This document shows positions 17,838 through 25,200 of a DNA stretch of 64,000 nt, piece after piece. Below the pieces are notes generated by a model. It saw only the letters and a program-made list of their open reading frames with translations, did not search any database and was not told the origin of the DNA. Positions within the stretch are counted from its first letter, which is position 1; each line of letters begins with the position of its first letter. The DNA is from an uncultured Lachnospiraceae bacterium. GTDB lineage: Bacteria; Bacillota; Clostridia; Lachnospirales; Lachnospiraceae. A program made the position numbers and the translations under genes. The stretch is taken from assembly GCA_910589105.1 (NCBI GenBank), contig CAJUST010000008.1:1-64000 (forward strand), in the 5' to 3' direction.

Positions 17838-18743
17838 GTGGAACGAATAATCAGAGAATTAGAACAAGTATTAGAAAAGGGGCAGATGCTGCTTAATGAG
17901 CCAATGGACCGCCACACGACATTTCGTGTGGGCGGTCCGGCAGATTATTATCTTATGCCAACGGCGGAAACGCTTCCAAAAACCATAAGCCTTTTGAAAG
18001 AATATCAAATTCCCGTCACGGTCATCGGCAACGGCAGCAATCTTTTGGTTTCGGATGCCGGCATCCGCGGAGCGGTGGTTGAAATCGGCAGGCGGATGTC
18101 AGACATATCCGTAGAAGGGGAAACTATTACGGCTAGGGCAGGCGCAATGCTTTCCCAAGTTGCGGTAAAAGCGTATAAAAACGGGTTGTCCGGCATGGAG
18201 TTTGCCGCTGGGATTCCGGGCAGCGTCGGCGGCGCAGTTGTGATGAACGCAGGGGCGTATGGCGGTGAGATAAAGGATATATTGGTTTTTGCCGATGTAT
18301 TGGACAAAGATGGGGAAATAAAGACATTTACAAATGAACAGCTTGAATTTGGCTACCGCCAAAGCATCATTTCAAAACAGAATTATGTCGCAGTCTGCGC
18401 AAAGCTCCGTTTACATAAAGCGGAGCCACAGGCTGTGAAAAAGAAGATGGAAGATCTAAAAGAGCGGCGCATCAGCAAACAGCCGCTGGAATTTCCAAGC
18501 GCAGGCAGCGCATTTAAGCGGCCGGAAGGATACTTTGCCGGAAAATTAATTATGGATGCCGGACTGTCTGGCTTTTCCATTGGAGGGGCAAAGGTATCGG
18601 AAAAACACTGTGGATTTGTCATTAATCAAGGCGGCGCGTCGGCCTCTGATATTTATGCAGTGATTTGCCATGTGCAAAAAACGGTAAAAGAACAATTCGG
18701 AGTAAAGCTTCAGACAGAAGTAAAATTGATTGGTGAGTTTTAA
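17838..18743 (+). CDS. murB: UDP-N-acetylenolpyruvoylglucosamine reductase
   Basis: FAD-dependent cytosolic reductase making UDP-MurNAc for peptidoglycan. The FAD-binding region shows TTFRVGGPADYYLMP, GNGSNLLVSDAGIRG and GIPGSVGGAVVMNAGAYGGEI; the catalytic Ser loop is PSAGSAFKRPEGYFAGKLI, and the C-terminal QGGASASDIYAVI has the usual late helix. The length of 301 fits the type IIa MurB of Firmicutes. The start is a GTG 6 bases after the upstream stop, with the preceding AAGGCAG as ribosome-binding site. Confidence 0.96.
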   Translation: MERIIRELEQVLEKGQMLLNEPMDRHTTFRVGGPADYYLMPTAETLPKTISLLKEYQIPVTVIGNGSNLLVSDAGIRGAVVEIGRRMSDISVEGETITARAGAMLSQVAVKAYKNGLSGMEFAAGIPGSVGGAVVMNAGAYGGEIKDILVFADVLDKDGEIKTFTNEQLEFGYRQSIISKQNYVAVCAKLRLHKAEPQAVKKKMEDLKERRISKQPLEFPSAGSAFKRPEGYFAGKLIMDAGLSGFSIGGAKVSEKHCGFVINQGGASASDIYAVICHVQKTVKEQFGVKLQTEVKLIGEF

Positions 18744-18770
18744 GTATGGAAATAACAGGGGGGAAATGGC

Positions 18771-19643
18771 TTGAAATTGGTAATCTTAACCGGAATGTCA
18801 GGAGCCGGAAAAAGTACAGCGTTAAAAATGATGGAGGATATTGGGTTTTACTGTGTGGATAACCTTCCGACGCCCCTTCTGGAAAAATTTATAGAACTTT
18901 CAGAAACAAGTCAGGAAGAATTGCAGAAAGTCGCAATAGGCATGGATATCCGCAATGGCAAAGCCTTGTCAGAACTCCATGCAACCTTAGAACGTTTAGA
19001 TGAAACAGGGAAACGGCCGGAAATTCTTTTTTTGGATGCAGAAAATTCTGTGCTTGTCAAGCGTTACAAAGAGACAAGGCGAAACCACCCGCTTTCTGGA
19101 AAAGAGCGGGTAGAGTCCGGCATAATGACGGAGAGGGAGCGATTGACTTTTTTGCGGCTCCGCGCAGATTATATTATAGATACAAGCAGGCTTTTGACAA
19201 GGGAGCTTCGCGCTGAACTTGAAAAGATTTTTGTAAGCCAGCAGGATTATAAAAGCCTGTTTATTACAATTCTTTCGTTTGGGTTTAAATATGGGATTCC
19301 GGCAGACTCAGACTTGGTGTTTGACGTGCGTTTTTTGCCAAATCCCTACTATGTGGACGGTCTGCGGGCAAAAAGCGGCAATGATAAAGAGATTCAGGAA
19401 TATGTCCTTCAATTTGAAGAAGCCCACATTTTTTTGGAAAAATTAGCGGATATGGTGAATTATTTGATACCGAAGTATATTGTAGAAGGAAAAAACCAGC
19501 TTGTTATCAGCATTGGCTGTACGGGCGGAAAGCATCGTTCCGTTACTTTGGCAAATGAACTGTATAAACGGATTTCTGATAAAATAGAGTATGGGCTTAA
19601 GATTGAGCATAGGGATATTGAGAAAGATTCACTGAGGAAATAA
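18771..19643 (+). CDS. rapZ: RapZ/YvcJ family nucleotide-binding protein
   Basis: P-loop protein of the RapZ (YvcJ) family; in E. coli RapZ is an RNase adaptor sensing amino-sugar supply, and in Firmicutes YvcJ binds and hydrolyses nucleotides. Walker A is TGMSGAGKSTALK at the start, followed by GFYCVDNLP; the C-terminal domain has FGFKYGIP, FDVRFLPNPYY and SIGCTGGKHRSVTLANEL, all diagnostic. 290 residues. The start is TTG with a GGGGGG site upstream; the ATG 5 bases earlier is out of frame. Its stop is 1 base before whiA, so the two are translationally linked. Confidence 0.95.
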   Translation: MKLVILTGMSGAGKSTALKMMEDIGFYCVDNLPTPLLEKFIELSETSQEELQKVAIGMDIRNGKALSELHATLERLDETGKRPEILFLDAENSVLVKRYKETRRNHPLSGKERVESGIMTERERLTFLRLRADYIIDTSRLLTRELRAELEKIFVSQQDYKSLFITILSFGFKYGIPADSDLVFDVRFLPNPYYVDGLRAKSGNDKEIQEYVLQFEEAHIFLEKLADMVNYLIPKYIVEGKNQLVISIGCTGGKHRSVTLANELYKRISDKIEYGLKIEHRDIEKDSLRK

Positions 19644-19644
19644 G

Positions 19645-20517
19645 ATGTCATTTTCAAACGATATAAAACAAGAGCTTGCCGTTTCCGAAGGAAAAGCAAG
19701 ACACTGCAAACTTGCGGAGCTTTCCGCAATCGTTAGTTTTTCCGGAAAACTGTTCATGAGAGAAAACAGTCTTTTTATTGAAATGGCAAATCCATTGACA
19801 CAGCAAAAGTTCCAAATGCTTGTGAAAAGTTTATTTCAGTCAGAAAAAGCAGATGCGTTTCAGATTTTAGAAAGCATAAAAATGTGGGATGCGAAATCGA
19901 ACTGTTTTAAAAATATGGATGCAGTGGACGGCTTATTGATTCAGCAAAGCTGCTGCCGCAGGGCATTTATCCGCGGCGCGTTTTTGTCTTGTGGCTCAAT
20001 CAGCAATCCGAGTAAGGCTTATCATTTTGAAATTGTCTGCCGGACAAAACAGCAGGCTAAGCAGTTATGCCATGCGATGCAGAGTTTTGACATAGATGCA
20101 AGGATTGTCACGCGGAAAAAAAATCAAGTCGTCTATGTCAAAGAGGGCGAGCATATTGTAAAATTGTTGAATATTATGGAAGCGCATACCGCGTTAATGA
20201 ATTTAGAAAACGTTAGAATTTTAAAAGAAATGCGTAATTCCGTCAACCGGCGCGTTAACTGTGAAACGGCAAATATTACGAAAACAGTCAGCGCAGCGGT
20301 CCGGCAGGCGGAAGACATCTTGCTGATTCAAAATACAATAGGGTTAGGAAGCCTTCCGGATCATCTAAGGGAAATCGCAGAGCTACGTCTGGAATATCCT
20401 GACGCGTCTTTAAAGGAATTAGGCGCATACTTAAATCCTCCGGTGGGCAAATCGGGGGTTAATCACAGGCTGCGGCGTATATCGGAAATAGCGGCGGGGA
20501 GTAATACGGAGAGGTAA
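19645..20517 (+). CDS. whiA: WhiA family DNA-binding regulator
   Basis: WhiA joins a degenerate LAGLIDADG homing-endonuclease-like fold to a C-terminal helix-turn-helix; it regulates sporulation in Streptomyces and division or envelope processes in Firmicutes. The start MSFSNDIKQELA is diagnostic, followed by CCRRAFIRGAFLSCGSISNPSKAYHFE, and the C-terminal HTH region LRLEYPDASLKELGAYLNPPVGKSGVNHRLRR is very conserved. 290 residues, slightly short of 310. In Bacillus the order is yvcJ-yvcK-whiA; here yvcK is absent between rapZ and whiA. Confidence 0.95.
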   Translation: MSFSNDIKQELAVSEGKARHCKLAELSAIVSFSGKLFMRENSLFIEMANPLTQQKFQMLVKSLFQSEKADAFQILESIKMWDAKSNCFKNMDAVDGLLIQQSCCRRAFIRGAFLSCGSISNPSKAYHFEIVCRTKQQAKQLCHAMQSFDIDARIVTRKKNQVVYVKEGEHIVKLLNIMEAHTALMNLENVRILKEMRNSVNRRVNCETANITKTVSAAVRQAEDILLIQNTIGLGSLPDHLREIAELRLEYPDASLKELGAYLNPPVGKSGVNHRLRRISEIAAGSNTER

Positions 20518-20531
20518 GGCATAAAATTACG

Positions 20532-21425
20532 ATGAAAAAACTTTTATTTATATTTAATCCCCATGCGGGAAAGGCGCAAATTAAAAGCAGGCTTTTGCAA
20601 ATTGTGGATCTAATGGTAAAAAGGGGATATGACGTGACGATTTATCCTACGCAGGCAAAGCGGGATGCGTTAAAAATCGTACAAAAACGGGCGGAAGAAT
20701 TTGATTTAATCGTATGCAGCGGCGGCGATGGCACACTTGATGAAGCGGTCAGCGGCATGATGCTTTCCGGCAAAAAAGTTCCTCTGGGCTATATTCCGGC
20801 AGGCAGCACAAATGATTTTGCCAATTCTTTAAAAATACCGAAAGATATGGTAAAGGCGGCGGAAATTGCGATTTCGGGAAAAACATTTGCGTGTGACGTC
20901 GGCATGTTTAATGAAAAGCCATTCGTTTATGTTGCGGCTTTTGGCATGTTTACGGCTGTTTCCTATAAAACAAGGCAGGAATGGAAAAATATTTTAGGCC
21001 ATGCCGCATATTTGCTGGAAGGCGTAAAAAGCTTGACTGAGATTGCTTCCTACCGTCTTTGCGTGGAATGTGAAGGAAAAGTGATTGAAGATGAATTTAT
21101 CTATGGAATGATTACCAATTCGAACTCTGTCGGCGGGTTTAAAAATATGACGGGCAAAAACGTTTTGTTAGATGACGGGAAATTTGAAGTGACTTTAATC
21201 CGTATGCCAAAAAACATTGTGGAACTGCATACGATTTTAGGTTCCTTAACGAAGCGGATTGATAATACGGACTTAATCTATTCTTTTAAAAGCGATTGCA
21301 TTACATTTCTTTCTGAGGAAAAAGTTTCGTGGACATTAGACGGGGAATATGGCGGCAGCCTGCACGAAGTGACTGTGCGCAATCTTAGGCAGGCGCTGGA
21401 AATTATGGTAAGGAAAAGCAGGTGA
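20532..21425 (+). CDS. Diacylglycerol kinase-like lipid kinase (YegS/DgkB family)
   Basis: 297 residues with the DAGK catalytic fold: FIFNPHAGKAQIK at the N-terminus, the nucleotide-binding VCSGGDGTLDEAVSGM, then GYIPAGSTNDFANSL, and a beta-rich C-terminal domain ending WTLDGEYGGS. The family phosphorylates diacylglycerol or related lipids; DgkB-type enzymes return diacylglycerol released during lipoteichoic acid synthesis to phospholipid. The true substrate is not readable. It follows whiA by 14 bases and overlaps or abuts a DUF6472 mini-gene. Confidence 0.85.
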   Translation: MKKLLFIFNPHAGKAQIKSRLLQIVDLMVKRGYDVTIYPTQAKRDALKIVQKRAEEFDLIVCSGGDGTLDEAVSGMMLSGKKVPLGYIPAGSTNDFANSLKIPKDMVKAAEIAISGKTFACDVGMFNEKPFVYVAAFGMFTAVSYKTRQEWKNILGHAAYLLEGVKSLTEIASYRLCVECEGKVIEDEFIYGMITNSNSVGGFKNMTGKNVLLDDGKFEVTLIRMPKNIVELHTILGSLTKRIDNTDLIYSFKSDCITFLSEEKVSWTLDGEYGGSLHEVTVRNLRQALEIMVRKSR

Positions 21426-21430
21426 ATGAA

Positions 21431-21601
21431 ATGGAGTGTGAGGAATGCGCATATTTTGGCTATGACGAGGAAATAGACGAGTATTATTGTTCTGTGAATT
21501 TAGATGAAGACGATATGGCGCGGTTTTTGAGCCACAAGCATAAACGGTGTCCGTATTTTAAAGATGGAGATGAATACCGTATCGTAAGAGGACAGATGTA
21601 A
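21431..21601 (+). CDS. DUF6472-like small Cys-rich protein
   Basis: 56 residues from the ATG (59 if the GTG at 21422, which overlaps the stop of the lipid kinase, is used). It reads MECEECAYFGYDEEIDEYYC, then a Leu/Asp-rich segment, CPYFKDGDEYRIVR at the C-terminus. The CxxC near the start plus two later Cys could bind a metal. I recall this as the DUF6472 family, found next to housekeeping genes in Lachnospiraceae; the function is unknown. It is very acidic and cytosolic, with AGGTG upstream of the ATG. Confidence 0.7.
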   Translation: MECEECAYFGYDEEIDEYYCSVNLDEDDMARFLSHKHKRCPYFKDGDEYRIVRGQM

Positions 21602-21646
21602 AAATAAAGAACAGTAAAACCGGTCGGGGAAGATTCTTCTTCCTCT

Positions 21647-21690
21647 AATTGCCTGCCAAATGCCGTCTGCATTGCAGGCAATTTTCCTTT
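21647..21690 (+). terminator. Terminator of the hprK-to-DUF6472 run
   Basis: AATTGCCTGC (21647-21656) pairs with GCAGGCAATT (21674-21683) around a 17-base loop, followed by TTCCTTT. Confidence 0.7.
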
Positions 21691-21704
21691 GGGTCTTATC
21701 CGCG

Positions 21705-21748
21705 CAAAAAACAGCGTGGTAACAGAAATCTGTTACCACGCTGTTTTT
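21705..21748. terminator. Strong bidirectional terminator beside tRNA-Thr
   Basis: A perfect 16-bp stem, 21710-21725 with 21730-21745, and an AAAT loop. There is an A-run on the left and a T-run on the right, so it works on both strands. It begins directly after the 3' end of the minus-strand tRNA. Confidence 0.9.
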
Positions 21749-21750
21749 TA

Positions 21751-21823
<73 letters not shown>

Positions 21824-21963
21824 ATTTCTGAACCAAGCTTATTTAGTATACATGGAATTGGAGAAAATTTCAAGTGTTTTTTTAAAAAAATTTTAAATTT
21901 AATTTTATATTGTGATTTAGAGGAAAAAAATAATTGATAAAAAAAATTTTTGTTAAATTTAGA

Positions 21964-21992
21964 TTGAATTTTTGTATATATAGTATTAAAAT
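21964..21992 (+). promoter_or_regulatory. Candidate promoter for the fucosidase gene
   Basis: TTGAAT (21964-21969), a 17-base spacer, TAAAAT (21987-21992), within a very AT-rich stretch (21830-22060). The signal-peptide ATG at 22072 has AAGGAGG upstream. Confidence 0.5.
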
Positions 21993-22071
21993 TAAATAAA
22001 AACACAGAAAGAAATTGTAGATTTTAACAAAAACATGGTTAAAACAAAATCTATGTTTAAGGAGGGATTTT

Positions 22072-22203
22072 ATGAACCGACACATGAAAAAACTTAGCGC
22101 TTGTCTTCTTGCAGGTTCAATGGCTATCGGAATGACAACGAATGCTGGAATTACAGTCCGCGCATCTGAATTGGAGCGGGGGGGGGGAGGTAGTCCTATC
22201 TGA
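22072..22203 (+). CDS. Signal peptide leader of the fucosidase, frame-shifted by the G10 tract
   Basis: 43 codons from ATG 22072 (AAGGAGG site 9 bases upstream) to TGA 22201-22203. MNRHMKKLSACLLAGSMAIG and the following small residues to ITVRASELE form a standard secretion signal with a cleavage site near VRA/SE. The frame enters ten G (22178-22187) and stops soon after as GGGGSPI. Removing one G (or adding two) would fuse it to the 1800-residue glycosidase. As the window stands it is a short orphan peptide. It is best regarded as the true 5' end of the fucosidase gene. Confidence 0.85.
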   Translation: MNRHMKKLSACLLAGSMAIGMTTNAGITVRASELERGGGGSPI

Positions 22204-25200
22204 TTTATCAGATCATAGAACTGCGGCTCCGGAAGCATGGGGAGCTACGCCAAGCCCATATCAGTACCAATATCAGAAAGAGGAACTGTCAGCTTTTTGC
22301 CATTTTGGCCCCAATACGTTTGAAGGGATTGAATGGGGAGAACATTATGGAGACAGGACTCCGGCTGACATTTTTAGGCTTGAAAATGACTTCGATGCAG
22401 AGACATTAGTGCAGACGCTCAAAGAAGCGGGCTTTAAAAAGCTAATTGTAACGGCAAAGCATCACGATGGATTCTGTATATGGGCAAGTGAGTATACGGA
22501 CTATGATGTGGCAGGCAGCAATTATAAAAATGGAGAAGGAGATGTTTTGGCAGAGATTTCAGCGGCCTGTACAAAATATGATATGAATATGGGGCTGTAC
22601 CTGTCGCCATGGGACGTCCATGATCCTAGCTATGGTTACTTTGATGAAGATGGCAATGCCCTCTGCGGCGGGAACGGAGAGCCTTTAAATGGAATGACAT
22701 GGGAGCAGGTGTACGAGCAGGATGCGCTGGATTATAACGAATATTACAACAACCAGCTTGAGGAACTTCTTGGGAATAACAAATACGGCAATAACGGACA
22801 CTTTGTGGAAGTCTGGATGGACGGGGCAAAAGGAAGCGGGTCTAAGGCGCAGAACTATGATTTTCCAACATGGTTTAACACGATCCAGAAATATGAAGGA
22901 AAAGCAGCCGGTTTTGAGGATGACTGCCTTTTGTTTGGCGCGCAAGCCTATACGACAGTTCGTTGGATTGGAAATGAACTTGGGGTTGCAAATGAAGAAA
23001 CATGGTCAAAATCCCGTACGAATAAAGACAGCAATACGATAGACAGTAATACATCTGGCTCATATACGGTTGGTTTCGCTGACGGAAACCAATGGACTGT
23101 GCCGGAGGCGGATGCGCGCATTACAAGCGGCTGGTTTTGGGGAAATAATAAGAAAACTCCGAAAACCATTAGTGAGCTTGCCAATATGTATTTTAATTCT
23201 GTCGGGCATAATGCGGTGCTGCTGTTAAATGTACCGCCAAATACAGATGGCGAGGTTGATGAAGATATTTTAAACCGCGTGTCTGAATTTGGGGAGAATG
23301 TTAAGAACAGTTTTAAAGTGAACCTTGCAGAAAATGCCACGGTAACCGCGACTGAAGTCAGAGGGAATGATACGGCGTTTTCACCTGCAAATGTACTGGA
23401 TGGAAATGACGACACCTACTGGACAATGGAAGACGGCTCGACAACTGGCAGTCTGACTTTGAATTTAGGAGAGACCAAAAGTTTTAACATGGTGACGATT
23501 GAGGAGGCAATTTTACTAGGGCAAAGAATCAGCGGTTTTAGCGTGGAATACCGGAACGGGGACAGTGGAGAATGGAAGACATTTGCGGAAGGGACGACAA
23601 TCGGGGCAAAGAGAATCTGTAGAGAGATGACCGTTCAGGCAGATCAAATCCGGATAAATATTACGGGATCCCATGCTGTGCCTTTAATCAGTGAGGTAGG
23701 CGTTTATAAGTCAACGAAAGATTTTTTGCTTACTTCTGGGATTCCGGAAGATTTGGAAGTCATTAGCGTAACAGATATAGACGTCAGCGATGGGAAAGGA
23801 TTCACTTATACAGGATGGAATGCTGAGAGCGGAAATCAGTTTCTGGGAGGCAATAGTATGTATGCAGGCGCCGGAAAAGAAGCAAGCCTGACCTTTACGG
23901 GGAGTAAAGTCTGGTTGTATGGAACGAAAGAGTCCGGCCATGGAACAGCGGATATCTATATTGACGGAGAAAAAATAGAATCCATAGATACACGGGCGAG
24001 TCAAAGGAAAACTGGTCAGATGATTTACGAATCCCATGATTTGGAGCATGGCTCCCATGTGTTGAGGATTGTGAATACAGGAACGATAGGGCTTGATGCG
24101 GCGGTTGTGTTGAATAATGGCGGAAAAGGAATGCTGCAGTTTGAAACTGACGCTATCGAAATGGAAGAAGATTCAGAAACAGAGGTTATCGTAAGACGTG
24201 TTGGCGGAAGCAGCGGCGAAGTGTCAGTGACCTATACAAATAATCCTGCTTCTGCATGGCAGGGACATTATGATGTGGACGGCATTAAGGGTACTTTGGT
24301 CTTTGCGGAAGGAGAGACTGAAAAAAGATTTCCTGTAAAGACGAAACGTTTTCTGGATAAAACGGGGGATCTGTTCTTTACAGTTGATTTGGAAAGCGTT
24401 TCAGGTCAGGCAGCGCTGGGATTTAATACTTCAATAAAAGTAACGATCCGTGATTTGGATGATCCTGCCCGGGTGGACGAAATAAGACAGATCTTAGCGG
24501 ATTGTAAGGCTTTAAATTATGAATTATATCAGAAGGAGGGGCAGGATGCTGTAAAAGAGCTGACAGCGGAATTGGAGGCCTATCTGGAGACTGAGGATTT
24601 TGATGTGAAAGAGGCGATTGAAAAGTCAAATCAGTTGAAAGCCGCCAAAGAGCAGTTGGTTATAAGAGAAAATTATAGTGAGGAAGATCCTTTTGTAATG
24701 CCGTCAGGCGCAGAGACAAAGACGGCGGAAGCGGAGATGTTTATACTGGACAGCTCAAATGTGGTCAATGCCAATCAGTATGTGCGCATTACAGAAAAAG
24801 CAGAAGCAAGCAATGGGAAAGAAGTCAACTGGTTTGAAAATGGGAACCGGATTTATCTTCCGTTTGTGGCTTTGGAAGAAGGAGTATATAAAGTAAAGGC
24901 GACTTACCGCAGCGGAAGGGGTTCGGGCAATCCGAATGCTTTAGAATGGAGTGGGACGAATGTTTCTTCAGGCAGCATGGATGTGTACGGTGAAGAAAAC
25001 GCAACGACATTCCATACAGCGGAATTTGAAATTGACATAGAAGAAGCGGGGGCGGGCCAGTTAGTATTTACGGCTTCCAGTAAAGGCGGGCCGGTAATTG
25101 ATAAATTTGAATTTCAATGTAAGGAGAAGCCGGTCGTTTCGGTGACGGGCGTTTCATTGAATCAGACGACATTGGATATGATAGATGAAGAAACGGAGTA

